A stretch of 64,000 nt of DNA from Regnicoccus frigidus (GTDB lineage: Bacteria; Cyanobacteriota; Cyanobacteriia; PCC-6307; Cyanobiaceae). The position numbers and the translations under genes are program-made. The notes beneath the pieces were generated by a model. The model made no database searches and was not told where the DNA came from. It saw only the letters and a list, made by a program, of their open reading frames with translations. This document shows positions 52,122 through 60,121 of the stretch, piece by piece. How positions within the stretch are numbered: position 1 is the stretch's first letter; every line of letters begins with the position of its first letter. The stretch lies in contig JAOANE010000031.1 of the NCBI GenBank assembly GCA_025194985.1, forward strand, positions 62,001 through 126,000, read 5' to 3'.

Positions 52122-52490
52122 ATGCGAAAACTGATTCCGATCACAGTCCACTGGCGCCAGCAGAACCGGGTGATTGCATTGGACGTGCCGGAAGGCGACT
52201 ACATCCTCCAGAGCTTCGAGCAACAGGGAGAACCGTTGCCGTTCAGCTGCCGGAATGGCTGCTGCACCACCTGCGCCGTGCGGGTGATCGAAGGCAGGAT
52301 CGACCAGGGTGAATCCCTCGGCCTCTCCCACGAGCTGCGGGCCCGGGGCTATGGCCTGTTGTGCGTGGCTAGGGCCACCGAACCGCTGCAGGTGGAAACC
52401 CAGGACGAAGACGAGGTCTACGAGCTTCAGTTCGGTCGCTTTTTCGGGCGGGGTAAGGTCCGCCCCGGTCTACCGATCGAAGAAGAATGA
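52122..52490 (+). CDS. Plant-type [2Fe-2S] ferredoxin-like protein
   Basis: A 122-residue ferredoxin domain protein. Cluster ligands are in SCRNGCCTTCAVRV (C-x4-C-x2-C, with one extra Cys) and the fourth cysteine is in YGLLCVARA. An N-terminal beta region (ITVHWRQQNRVIALDVPEGD) is typical, and the C-terminal tail is longer than in photosynthetic PetF. It is probably an electron carrier for a specific partner rather than the main ferredoxin. The ATG at 52122 is chosen; the longer open frame runs into the tRNA. Its stop overlaps the next gene as ATGA. Confidence 0.88.
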   Translation: MRKLIPITVHWRQQNRVIALDVPEGDYILQSFEQQGEPLPFSCRNGCCTTCAVRVIEGRIDQGESLGLSHELRARGYGLLCVARATEPLQVETQDEDEVYELQFGRFFGRGKVRPGLPIEEE

Positions 52491-53401
52491 GCAGCAGACC
52501 TTTGGAGGCGGGCAGCGGCCATCAGGCCTTGTCCGATCAGGCCTTGGCCGCCTCGGGGCTGGCTCCAACTGAGATCGAACGACTCAGTGGTGTAGCCCGT
52601 TCCGCCGCCGCCGCCGGAGCTGCCGTACTGCAGCAGTTCTATGGCCATCTTGAGCAGATCCGCGAGAAAGGCCGCGCTGGAGATCTGGTCACAGAAGCAG
52701 ATCTGGCTGCCGAGGCGGCGGTGCTGGAGGTGCTCTCGGCCCAAACGCCCGAGCTCGGTGTGCTGGCCGAGGAAAGCGGCCGCCACCCCAGCGAGGCCGC
52801 GCTGGAATGGTGCGTCGATCCCCTCGATGGCACCACCAATTACGCCCACTCCTACCCCTTCTTCGCCACCTCGGTGGGCCTCACCTGGCGGGGGTTGCCG
52901 CTGCTGGGCGCCATCGAGGCGCCGGCTCTGGGTGAGTGCTACTGGGCGGCCCCCGGTCTGGGTGCCTGGTGCAACGACCAGCGCCTTCAGGTGAGCGGCT
53001 GCAGCGATCTGGCGGCGTCGCTGCTGGTCACCGGCTTCGCCTACGACCGCCAGAGCCAGCCCGACACCAACTACGCCGAGTTCTGCTGGTTCACCCACCG
53101 CACCCGTGGCGTTCGGCGTGGCGGCTCAGCGGCGGTGGATCTGGCCTTCGTGGCCGCCGGCCGGCTCGATGGCTACTGGGAACGCGGGCTCTCGAGCTGG
53201 GACATCGCCGCCGGTGTGGTGCTCGTTGAGCAGGCCGGCGGGGTGGTGAGCCGCTACGACGGATCGCCCCTGCAGCTCAGCGAAGGGCGGCTGATCGCTT
53301 CGGCTCCCGGGCTTCACCAACCCCTGATGGCTGGACTGGCCCAATGCCGCCCCTTGCCTGGCGCCTGCTACGGCATCCCTGGCCCTGAGGCGGAAGCCTG
53401 A
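52487..53401 (+). CDS. Inositol monophosphatase family phosphatase
   Basis: A 304-residue Mg-dependent, Li-sensitive type sugar or alcohol phosphatase. Metal-binding motifs are LAEESG, EWCVDPLDGTTNYAHSYPFF and SSWDIAAGVVLVEQAGG. It might act on inositol phosphate, 3'-phosphoadenosine phosphate, fructose bisphosphate or histidinol phosphate; the family alone does not decide. Since hisZ follows 70 bases downstream, a histidinol-phosphatase role is worth considering. Its ATG overlaps the ferredoxin stop as ATGA. Confidence 0.88.
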   Translation: MSSRPLEAGSGHQALSDQALAASGLAPTEIERLSGVARSAAAAGAAVLQQFYGHLEQIREKGRAGDLVTEADLAAEAAVLEVLSAQTPELGVLAEESGRHPSEAALEWCVDPLDGTTNYAHSYPFFATSVGLTWRGLPLLGAIEAPALGECYWAAPGLGAWCNDQRLQVSGCSDLAASLLVTGFAYDRQSQPDTNYAEFCWFTHRTRGVRRGGSAAVDLAFVAAGRLDGYWERGLSSWDIAAGVVLVEQAGGVVSRYDGSPLQLSEGRLIASAPGLHQPLMAGLAQCRPLPGACYGIPGPEAEA

Positions 53402-53428
53402 CGAGGTGGCCTGAAGCGAGCCTTTCCA

Positions 53429-53434
53429 TAGGAT
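53429..53434 (+). promoter_or_regulatory. Candidate -10 box (TAGGAT) upstream of hisZ
   Basis: ATAGGATC (53428-53435) lies 36 bases before the hisZ ATG. It is one of four copies of the octamer found ahead of genes here. No -35 box is evident. Confidence 0.45.
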
Positions 53435-53470
53435 CGCCCCAAGACCACCATCTGCCGCCTGCCGTTCCCC

Positions 53471-54658
53471 ATGGCCTTGCAACCCGCCGCCGGTGCCAGG
53501 GATCTCAATCCCGGCCAGGTGGATCGCAACCGCCGCCTCTGCGCCCAACTGGCCACGATCTATCGGCTCTGGGGCTATCAGGAAGTGGCCCCGCCGGCGA
53601 TTGAACATCTCGACACGCTCCAGCTGCTGCGCAGCAAGCCTCAGAACGATGTGCTGCGATTGGCGTCGGAGGAACCGCTGGGGTTGCGGCCAGAGCTGAC
53701 GGCCCCGATCGTGCGTGCCGCCTCCACCCGCCTGGGCTCCAGGCCACGGCCTCTGCGGCTGTGGGCCGAAGGCTCGATTTTTCGCACCTTCACCGGCGAC
53801 GGCGGCGGCCAGCGCATCAGCGAACGGCTGCAGAGCGGCGTGGAGTTGCTCGGGGTGCGCTCGGCCGCCGCCGATGCCGAGCTGATGCGCCTGCTGCTGG
53901 CCTGCACCGAAACCCTGGGACTCAAGGCCAGCCACCGGCCGCTGTTGCTGGTGGGTCACCACGGCGTGCTCGGGGCCTTGCTCGATCGGGTGCCGGCGGA
54001 GCAGCGCCACGCCTGCCGGCAGGCCCTCACCGATTTCAACCCCCTGGCCATCGGCGCCCTGGAGCTGCCGCCAGGCGACGTGCACCAACTGCAGGAGCTG
54101 CTGCAGCTGCGGGGCCAGCCGGCGCGGGTGCTGCCGGAGCTGCAGCGGCAATTGGGCCCGACTCCCCTGCTCGCGGAGCTGGCCACCACCCTGGAAATAG
54201 TCGCGCCAGTGGCCGAGCGCCTCGGAGTGGGGATTCAGCTCGACCCCAGCTTCCAGCCCCAGTTCAACTACTACGACGGAATCGTCTTCAAGCTCGTCTG
54301 CCAGGGCGAGGAGGCGCCGGTGGAAATTGCCAGCGGTGGCCGTTACGACGCCCTGGTGGAGCGCTTCTGCCCTGATCCAGCCGAGGCAGCCGGGGTGGGA
54401 TTCGGCTTCCGGATCGAGGAAATCCGCGACCTGATCGACCCGGCCAACCGGGTCGCATCACACCAGGGATCGCGACTGGTGGCCTACGCCAAACAAGGCA
54501 GCAACCATGGCGGCCTGGCCGCAGCGCTGGAGAGGCTGGAAGCCTTGCATCGGCTGGGCCAGTCGGCCGAATTGATTCCCGATCCCTGTTTGAACAAACC
54601 GGAGGCCGAGGCCATCGCCAGCGCCAGGGGCAGCAGCGGCCTGGACTGGCTCGGCTGA
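53471..54658 (+). CDS. hisZ: ATP phosphoribosyltransferase regulatory subunit
   Basis: A 395-residue paralogue of histidyl-tRNA synthetase that pairs with the short HisG in the first step of histidine synthesis. It keeps the class II fold blocks GARDLNPGQVDRNRRLCAQL, YQEVAPPAIEHLDTLQLL, LRPELTAPIVRAASTRL, RLWAEGSIFRTF and the C-terminal EIASGGRYDALVERFC. It lacks the intact HisRS motif-2 arginine loop and the anticodon domain (normal HisS is about 420 or more residues). HisRS is the alternative, but these features favour HisZ. Confidence 0.88.
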   Translation: MALQPAAGARDLNPGQVDRNRRLCAQLATIYRLWGYQEVAPPAIEHLDTLQLLRSKPQNDVLRLASEEPLGLRPELTAPIVRAASTRLGSRPRPLRLWAEGSIFRTFTGDGGGQRISERLQSGVELLGVRSAAADAELMRLLLACTETLGLKASHRPLLLVGHHGVLGALLDRVPAEQRHACRQALTDFNPLAIGALELPPGDVHQLQELLQLRGQPARVLPELQRQLGPTPLLAELATTLEIVAPVAERLGVGIQLDPSFQPQFNYYDGIVFKLVCQGEEAPVEIASGGRYDALVERFCPDPAEAAGVGFGFRIEEIRDLIDPANRVASHQGSRLVAYAKQGSNHGGLAAALERLEALHRLGQSAELIPDPCLNKPEAEAIASARGSSGLDWLG

Positions 54659-54677
54659 GCCTGCGGCCAGACATTTA

Positions 54678-54683
54678 TAGGAT
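54678..54683 (+). promoter_or_regulatory. Candidate -10 box (TAGGAT) upstream of the 4Fe-4S ferredoxin
   Basis: TTATAGGATCG places an extended -10-like element 26 bases before the ferredoxin ATG. It is the best-positioned of the four ATAGGATC copies and would drive the ferredoxin / cytochrome b / molybdopterin gene trio. Confidence 0.5.
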
Positions 54684-54709
54684 CGGGCGAATCACGCCCA
54701 GCCCGCGCC

Positions 54710-54931
54710 ATGGCCCACACCATCGTCACCAACGTCTGCGAGGGCGTGTCTGACTGCGTCGATGCCTGCCCGGTGGCCTGCATTCACCCCGGCGAGGGCG
54801 CCAACAGCAAGGGGACCAGTTTCTACTGGATCGACTTCGACACCTGCATCGATTGCGGCATCTGCCTGCAGGTCTGCCCGGTAGAGAGGGCGATCCTGGC
54901 TGAAGAGCGCCCCGACCTGCAGCGACGCTGA
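54710..54931 (+). CDS. 4Fe-4S (bacterial-type) ferredoxin
   Basis: A 73-residue ferredoxin. The first cluster motif is CEGVSDCVDACPVACI, an expanded spacing usual for this type, and the second is CIDCGICLQVCPVERAI. It is soluble and low-potential by family. The cytochrome b gene follows after only three bases, so it is in one transcription unit with that and the molybdopterin protein. It could be an electron donor to them, or simply co-located. Confidence 0.92.
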   Translation: MAHTIVTNVCEGVSDCVDACPVACIHPGEGANSKGTSFYWIDFDTCIDCGICLQVCPVERAILAEERPDLQRR

Positions 54932-54934
54932 GCG

Positions 54935-55546
54935 ATGGCCACGGCCCGAAAGCTTGCCCCGATTCGGGGAATGCCCGGCTGGACCCGGGTTCTTCATGTC
55001 CTTGATCTGGCCGTGCTGCTGCTGATGGCCGGCAGCGGCCTGCAGATCTATAACGCCAATCCGGTGTTCGGCGGCCGCGAGGGAGCCACCGTGCCGGAGC
55101 TGTTCACCCTGGGGGGCTGGCTGGCAGGGGGCCGGGACTGGCACTTCGGCTTGATGGGCCTCTACGCCGCCAATCTCGCGGTCTGGATCGTCCTGCTCTT
55201 CGACCAACGCCGGCGGCGCCTGGCCGATGCGGGCGATCTTGAGCGGCTGCGCGCCAGCGAAAACCGCCAGAAACGGCGGCTCTCGGCCCATCGCCTGGTG
55301 TACAGCCTGATGCTGGTGGTACTGGGTTTCAGCCTGATCACAGGCCTGGCCATGTACAAGCCGGCCCAGTTCTGGTGGTTATCGGGTCTGTTCAGCTTCG
55401 CCGAACCTCTCGGGATCAGCAGTTGGCAGACCCTGCGCGTCAGCCATCTGGCCACGATCCCCGCCATGCTCCTGCTCACGATCAGCCATGCGGTTCTCTC
55501 CTGGCGGGTTGGTGGCTTGCGCCTGCTGCGCGGGATGTTTCTGTGA
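54935..55546 (+). CDS. Membrane cytochrome b (b561 / FdhI-like) subunit
   Basis: A 203-residue membrane protein with four predicted helices: VLDLAVLLLMAGSGLQIYNA, WHFGLMGLYAANLAVWIVLL, LVYSLMLVVLGFSLITGLAM and LATIPAMLLLTISHAVLSW. Histidines suited to haem ligation are in TRVLHVLD, DWHFGLMG, SHLATIP and ISHAVLSW. The layout fits the cytochrome b561/formate-dehydrogenase-gamma family. A cytoplasmic charged loop (FDQRRRRLADAGDLERLRAS) joins helices two and three. It is coupled to the molybdopterin protein by GTGA. Confidence 0.85.
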   Translation: MATARKLAPIRGMPGWTRVLHVLDLAVLLLMAGSGLQIYNANPVFGGREGATVPELFTLGGWLAGGRDWHFGLMGLYAANLAVWIVLLFDQRRRRLADAGDLERLRASENRQKRRLSAHRLVYSLMLVVLGFSLITGLAMYKPAQFWWLSGLFSFAEPLGISSWQTLRVSHLATIPAMLLLTISHAVLSWRVGGLRLLRGMFL

Positions 55547-56232
55547 AGCGGCGCCAATGGCTGGGTCTTGGCGTCAGTGGCGGCTCCTCGCTGCTGCTAG
55601 GAGGCTGCGCCTTGAACGGCCTCAGCAAAGCCGTGGGCAACGCCACCCAACCACTGAATGAACGCATCGAGGCCCTGATGCAGAGCCGGAATCCGGTGCC
55701 GGAATTCCGCCGTGATCAAGTGGATCCAGACGCACTTCTGGTCAATAGCTTCAACGGAGTTCCCCGGCTGGATCCAGAGAGCTACCGGCTGCAGGTCGAT
55801 GGACTGGTGAGCCAGCCGCTGAACTTGAGCCTGGCCGATCTGGCGGCGTTGCCCCAGCATGATTTCGTCATCCGCCATGTCTGCGTGGAGGGCTGGGCGG
55901 CGATCGTGGCCTGGTCGGGGGTGCGCCTGGCCGATGTGCTCAGCCTGGCGGGGATCTCCAGCCTGGGCGGCTATCTGGCGATTGATTCAGCCGACCAGTA
56001 CTTCTCCACCTGGGATATCGCCGCAGCCCTACACCCCCAGACCCTGCTGGCCACGGGCATGAACGGGGCACCGCTGCCGGTGGTCAACGGAGCGCCTGTG
56101 CGCCTGGCCACGCCGATCAAGCTCGGCTACAAGCTCAGCAAATGGGTCACCCGCCTCCAGGTGATCGCCACCCTGGAAACGCGCAGCGGCACCTGGGAAG
56201 ACAAGGGCTACGAGTGGTTCGCCGGGCTCTAG
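55543..56232 (+). CDS. Molybdopterin-dependent oxidoreductase (sulfite-oxidase fold), Tat/lipoprotein-type
   Basis: A 229-residue protein of the sulfite oxidase / YedY molybdopterin-binding fold. The N-terminus KRRQWLGLGVSGGSSLLLGG resembles a twin-arginine signal, and LLGGC is a lipobox, so it is probably exported folded and lipid-anchored. The molybdenum-ligand cysteine is in FVIRHVCVEGWAAIVAWSGV. LDPESYRLQVDGLVSQPLNL is the typical opening strand, and VNGAPVRLATPIKLGYKLSK the closing region. GTG start overlapping the cytochrome b stop. The substrate is unknown; MsrP-type protein repair is one candidate. Confidence 0.87.
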   Translation: MKRRQWLGLGVSGGSSLLLGGCALNGLSKAVGNATQPLNERIEALMQSRNPVPEFRRDQVDPDALLVNSFNGVPRLDPESYRLQVDGLVSQPLNLSLADLAALPQHDFVIRHVCVEGWAAIVAWSGVRLADVLSLAGISSLGGYLAIDSADQYFSTWDIAAALHPQTLLATGMNGAPLPVVNGAPVRLATPIKLGYKLSKWVTRLQVIATLETRSGTWEDKGYEWFAGL

Positions 56233-56265
56233 TGGACGGGTTAAGGGTTCGGTCACCCCTCCCTG

Positions 56266-56286
56266 GCCGGGCTTGATGGGCCCGGC
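56266..56286 (+). terminator. GC-rich hairpin after the molybdopterin gene
   Basis: GCCGGGC (56266-56272) and GCCCGGC (56280-56286) form a perfect 7-bp stem with a seven-base loop, 34 bases after the stop. No T-run follows, so it is a weak or non-intrinsic terminator between this trio and htpG. Confidence 0.45.
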
Positions 56287-56332
56287 GCCCCTTTCCTAAG
56301 GTCTCCTTGCTGAATCTTTTTTCTTCGATCCC

Positions 56333-58189
56333 ATGACGGTGCTGGAACAGGGCCAGATTCAGATCCACACCGAGAACATTTTCCCGATCATCAAGAAGGC
56401 CGTCTATTCAGGCCATGAGGTGTTCCTGCGGGAGCTGGTGAGCAATGGCGTTGATGCGATCAGCAAGCGCCGTATGGCGGCGATGGCCGGTGATTGCAGC
56501 GAGGGCGAAGAAGGCAAGATCCAGATCCGCATCGACCGGGAGAACAAAACTGTCACCATCAGCGACAACGGCATTGGTATGTCGCGCGATGAAGTGAAGC
56601 GCTACATCAATCAGGTGGCCTTCTCCAGCGCCGAAGAATTTCTTGAGAAATACAAACGCGAAGATGATGCGATCATCGGCCATTTCGGGCTTGGCTTCTA
56701 TTCCAGCTTCATGGTTGCCGCCAAGGTGGAACTGGTTTCGCTGAGCGCTCGCCCAGAAGCGGAGGCGGTGCGCTGGAGCTGTGATGGCTCTCCCAATTTT
56801 AGCCTTGAAGAAGGCGAGCGAGACACACCGGGAACTGACATCATCCTGCACATGCAGGAAGAGGAACTCGAATATATCGAGCCCGCAAGAATCAGGGCAT
56901 TGATCACCACCTACTGCGACTTCCTGCCCGTAGAAGTGCAGCTGGAAGGCGAAACGGTGAACAAGCGTCAGGCTCCCTGGCGGCAGAGCGCCCGTGATCT
57001 CACCGACAAGGACTACATCGAGCTCTATCGCTATCTTTACCCCTTTCAAGGCGATCCGCTGCTCTGGGTTCACCTCAGCACCGATTACCCCTACAACCTT
57101 CAGGGCATTCTCTATTTTCCAAAACTGACCGGTCGCGGTGATTGGGAGAAAGGCGAGATCCGGCTGTACTGCAACCAGGTGTTTGTCAGCGATTCGATCA
57201 AGGAAGTGGTGCCCCGCTACCTGCTGCCCTTGCGCGGCGTGATTGATTCACCCGACATCCCTCTGAACGTGAGCCGCAGCGCCCTGCAGACCGACCGGCG
57301 TGTTCGCTCGATCGGTGGCTTCGTGGCCAAGAAGGTGGGCGATCGCCTCAAGCAGCTGCATCGCGACGAGCCCGAGCGTTACAACGAAATCTGGGAGGGG
57401 ATTGCGCCGTTCATCAAGATCGGCGCCATGGAAGACGAGAAGTTCGCCGAACAGGTAGCGGATCTGGTGTTGTTCGGCACCACCGCGGAGTCGGCCTTCA
57501 CCACCCTGGCCGATTACCGCAGCCGCCTGCCGGCAGACAACGACAAACGGGTGCTCTACTGCACCGATGAGGCCGGCCAGGCCGGACCCCTGGCGCTGTG
57601 GAAGGGGCAGGGGGCCGAAGTGCTGCTGGCCGATTCACTCATTGACGCCCAGTTCATCCCTTGGCTCGAAGCGCGCCATGAGGACCTCACCTTCCGGCGC
57701 GTCGATGCCGAACTTGACGAGAGCCTGCAGGAGGAAGACAGCGGCATCACCGACGCCGAGGGCAAGGACAGTTCCGAGCAACTGCGCAGCCTGTTCAAAG
57801 AAGCCCTGGCCAACGACAAGGTGACCCTGCAGGTGCAGGCACTCAAGGGTGAAAGCGCCCCTGCGGCCCTGATCCTGTTGCCCGAGCAGATGCGCCGCCT
57901 CAACGACATGGGAGCCCTGATGGAGCAACGGTTGCCGGGCCTGCCCGACCATCACGTGCTGCTGATCAACCGCCGGCACCCGCTCGTTGAAGGGGTGCTC
58001 AAGCTCTCGTCCGGAGCCGTGATCACCGGCGGCGGCACCTCACCCACGCGCCAGCTTGCTGACGAGCTCACCCGCCATATCTATGAGATGGCCCGTCTCT
58101 CCGTGGGCGGTCTGGAACCCCAGGAGCTGGCTGGCTTCCAGCAGCGCAGCGCCGATCTGATGGGGCGGCTGATGCAACGAGGCTTCTGA
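56333..58189 (+). CDS. htpG: Hsp90 chaperone HtpG
   Basis: A 618-residue ATP-dependent chaperone, normal bacterial length. ATPase signatures of the GHKL fold are HEVFLRELVSNGVDAISKRR, TISDNGIGMSRDEVKRYI and IGHFGLGFYSSFMVAAKVEL. The middle domain has PLRGVIDSPDIPLNVSRSAL, and the C-terminal dimerisation region ends MARLSVGGLEPQELAGFQQR. Cyanobacterial HtpG is heat and light-stress induced. The leader has a TAAGGT box about 37 bases upstream but no CIRCE operator (TTAGCACTC-N9-GAGTGCTAA). Confidence 0.97.
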   Translation: MTVLEQGQIQIHTENIFPIIKKAVYSGHEVFLRELVSNGVDAISKRRMAAMAGDCSEGEEGKIQIRIDRENKTVTISDNGIGMSRDEVKRYINQVAFSSAEEFLEKYKREDDAIIGHFGLGFYSSFMVAAKVELVSLSARPEAEAVRWSCDGSPNFSLEEGERDTPGTDIILHMQEEELEYIEPARIRALITTYCDFLPVEVQLEGETVNKRQAPWRQSARDLTDKDYIELYRYLYPFQGDPLLWVHLSTDYPYNLQGILYFPKLTGRGDWEKGEIRLYCNQVFVSDSIKEVVPRYLLPLRGVIDSPDIPLNVSRSALQTDRRVRSIGGFVAKKVGDRLKQLHRDEPERYNEIWEGIAPFIKIGAMEDEKFAEQVADLVLFGTTAESAFTTLADYRSRLPADNDKRVLYCTDEAGQAGPLALWKGQGAEVLLADSLIDAQFIPWLEARHEDLTFRRVDAELDESLQEEDSGITDAEGKDSSEQLRSLFKEALANDKVTLQVQALKGESAPAALILLPEQMRRLNDMGALMEQRLPGLPDHHVLLINRRHPLVEGVLKLSSGAVITGGGTSPTRQLADELTRHIYEMARLSVGGLEPQELAGFQQRSADLMGRLMQRGF

Positions 58190-58197
58190 TCGCCGCA

Positions 58198-58239
58198 GGA
58201 TCTCTTGCCGGACCTTTCGGGCACTCCAGCAAGAGATCC
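58198..58239. repeat. 11-bp perfect inverted repeat between htpG and rpmB
   Basis: GGATCTCTTGC (58198-58208) and GCAAGAGATCC (58229-58239) are perfect inverted copies around a 20-base loop, eight bases after the htpG stop. No T-run follows on either strand. It may be a terminator-like or RNA-stability hairpin at the 3' end of the htpG mRNA, or an operator for rpmB. Confidence 0.88.
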
Positions 58240-58301
58240 ACCACCCTTTGATAAAGTGTTGGTTGGGCTTGTGCCCAGTTGTCGTGTCTGAATTGATTGT
58301 C

Positions 58302-58538
58302 ATGTCCCGGGTTTGTCAACTCACCGGCAAGCGCGCCAACAACGGCATGGCCGTCAGCCATTCCCACGTGCGCACCAAGAAACTCCAGCAGGTGAACCTT
58401 CAGGAGCGCCGCCTTTGGTGGGCTGAAGGCAAGCGTTGGTTGAAGCTGCGCGTCGCCACCAGCACGCTGCGCACCATTCAGAAAAAAGGTCTCGGGGCCT
58501 ATGCCCGCGAGCTGGGCATCGACCTGTCCAAAATCTGA
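58302..58538 (+). CDS. rpmB: 50S ribosomal protein L28
   Basis: A 78-residue basic ribosomal protein, normal for L28. It begins MSRVCQLTGKRANNGMAVSH, includes RRLWWAEGKRWLKLRVAT and ends in a helical tail (KKGLGAYARELGIDLSKI). The ATG at 58302 is the standard start; the longer frame upstream is not used. A possible -10 box (TAAAGT, 58252-58257) lies between the 11-bp inverted repeat and the gene. Confidence 0.97.
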   Translation: MSRVCQLTGKRANNGMAVSHSHVRTKKLQQVNLQERRLWWAEGKRWLKLRVATSTLRTIQKKGLGAYARELGIDLSKI

Positions 58539-58561
58539 TTTGAGTTGCAGTCATCCACGAT

Positions 58562-58599
58562 CCAACAGCACCTGATTAGTTTTGGGTTCTGTTGGTTTT
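58562..58599. terminator. Probable terminator between rpmB and csaB
   Basis: CCAACAG (58562-58568) pairs perfectly with CTGTTGG (58589-58595), with three further inner pairs after one mismatch, and is followed by TTTT. It fits an intrinsic terminator for rpmB. The loop is large for a strong one. Confidence 0.6.
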
Positions 58600-58608
58600 A
58601 ATCCAGCT

Positions 58609-59739
58609 TCACAACAGTTCTGGTTTTAGCCAGCGATTCAGGAGCTTTGCGTGAATGGCGGTACTGGCTCGCAATTCAGCGATTTTGTTTGGTAATGACG
58701 GCCGGTCCAGTTGCTGCTCCCAGCTCATCCGCAAGTCTTTGGCCGTTACAGCCTGGTCAAGATCCTGGCAGGGGCAGTCGATTGCACCGGCTGCGGCAGC
58801 CACCTTCGGGTCGTAACTGAGCGCCACGCAGGGGGCGCCGGCGAGCGCGGCCAGGATCAGGCCATGCAGGCGCATCGCCACCACCAGCCCAGCGCCACTG
58901 AACAGGTCTGAAGCAGCAGCAGGGTGATCGATCTGGCGCTCTTCGCTGCGCTGCAGCAGCCGTTCGGGCACGAGGCCCTCGGCTGCCAGGCGGCAGAGCA
59001 GGCCGCGATCTTGATCGCGGTGGAAGGGCAACCAGATCACCTGCCGCTCGCACCCTGCCGCCAAGCTATCCACAGCCTCCAGCAGCGGGCTCCACTGGCG
59101 GCCCTCCAGTAGAACGCTGGGTCGCCAGCAGAGCACAATCGGCCCACCAGCCCCCTGCCACACCTGGGCCGGCAGCGACCAGACAGGGTCTGCAGCCACG
59201 TCTCCTTGGAGGCCCCAGCTTGAGGCCAGCTGCGCTGAGGCGGCGTCGCGCCAGCTGATCGCCTGCACCAAGGGCAACAAAGAGCGGACCAACAGGCGGC
59301 TGCGACGCCTGCTCAGGGGCCCCAACCCCTGGCCCCAGAGCAGAACGGGTTTGCGTCTCAAACGGGCCGCCAGGATCAAGGCGGCGTAATACAGCAAGCT
59401 GCGGAAGCTGGTGGAGTCCTGAAGCAGGCTGCCTCCGCCGAGCACCAAGGCCCGGCAGGAGCCCAGGGCTGCCAGCACCGCCGGCAACTGGCGCCGCTGG
59501 GTGGTTTCCAGTGCGAAGCAGCGCTCGATCTCAGCCTGGTCGAACGCCGTGACAACCGGCACGATTCCAGCCGGGAGTTGGCCTAACAGGGCCTCCAACA
59601 GGGCGTCATCGCCAAGGTTGTGCTCGCCGTAGTAGCCGCAAAGCAACACCCTGGGATCAGCCGCGGCTGATGCAGCCCTCGTCGGGTCGGCAGGGGACGG
59701 GTCCACCAGGCTGGGTGTGGAAGTGGGAGGGCGCAGCAT
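58609..59739 (-). CDS. csaB: Polysaccharide pyruvyl transferase (CsaB-like)
   Basis: A transferase of about 376 residues that adds pyruvate from PEP to cell-surface sugars. In other bacteria CsaB pyruvylates the wall polymer that anchors S-layer proteins. Marks are VLLCGYYGEHNLGDDALLEA at the start of the domain, LVLGGGSLLQDSTSFRSLLY, KPVLLWGQGLGPL, and VVAMRLHGLILAALAGAPCV followed by ALSYDPKV. I use the ATG at 59739; an ATG at 59796 would add 19 residues, and the open frame continues much further over divergent genes but is not believed. Likely cytoplasmic. Confidence 0.9.
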   Translation of the reverse strand: MLRPPTSTPSLVDPSPADPTRAASAAADPRVLLCGYYGEHNLGDDALLEALLGQLPAGIVPVVTAFDQAEIERCFALETTQRRQLPAVLAALGSCRALVLGGGSLLQDSTSFRSLLYYAALILAARLRRKPVLLWGQGLGPLSRRRSRLLVRSLLPLVQAISWRDAASAQLASSWGLQGDVAADPVWSLPAQVWQGAGGPIVLCWRPSVLLEGRQWSPLLEAVDSLAAGCERQVIWLPFHRDQDRGLLCRLAAEGLVPERLLQRSEERQIDHPAAASDLFSGAGLVVAMRLHGLILAALAGAPCVALSYDPKVAAAAGAIDCPCQDLDQAVTAKDLRMSWEQQLDRPSLPNKIAELRASTAIHAKLLNRWLKPELL

Positions 59740-59821
59740 CGCATCCGCTTGTCTGGCCGCTCGGGCGCCACAGCCCGAGTTCAAGGCTTCGTACATTACG
59801 GAATCTTCGACGGCGGGAGAC

Positions 59822-60121
59822 ATGCATGCCCTGTCCCTGCCCACCTGGTGGATCCACATCGCCTCGGTGCTGGAGTGGGCTCTGGCGATCGTGGCGATCA
59901 CCTTCTGGGGGGAGAGGCGGGATGAGCCGCAATGGCGCTGGATCGCCCTGGCGATGCTGCCGGCACTGGTCAGCGCCATGGCGGCCTGCACCTGGCACCT
60001 GTTCGACAATCCCGATGCCCTCAAGGGCCTGGTGGTGCTGCAGGCCTTCACCACCCTGATGGGCAATTTGGCCCTCGCCGCCGCCGCCTGGAACCTGCTG
60101 CCCGCCGAGCCCCAGCCATGA
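59822..60121 (+). CDS. DUF2499 family membrane protein
   Basis: A 99-residue membrane protein beginning MHALSLPTWWIHIASVLEWA, with a second block ALAMLPALVSAMAACTWHLF followed by DNPDALKGLVVLQAFTTLMG. This matches the cyanobacteria/plastid DUF2499 family. It has three predicted helices and several conserved Trp and His residues. Function is unknown. It is coupled to the DUF3593 gene by ATGA and lies divergent from csaB. Proximity to psaK fits a thylakoid location, but this is only context. Confidence 0.85.
   Translation: MHALSLPTWWIHIASVLEWALAIVAITFWGERRDEPQWRWIALAMLPALVSAMAACTWHLFDNPDALKGLVVLQAFTTLMGNLALAAAAWNLLPAEPQP

Noticed and set aside
56233..56332. CIRCE operator ahead of htpG
   Set aside because: No TTAGCACTC / GAGTGCTAA pair is present.
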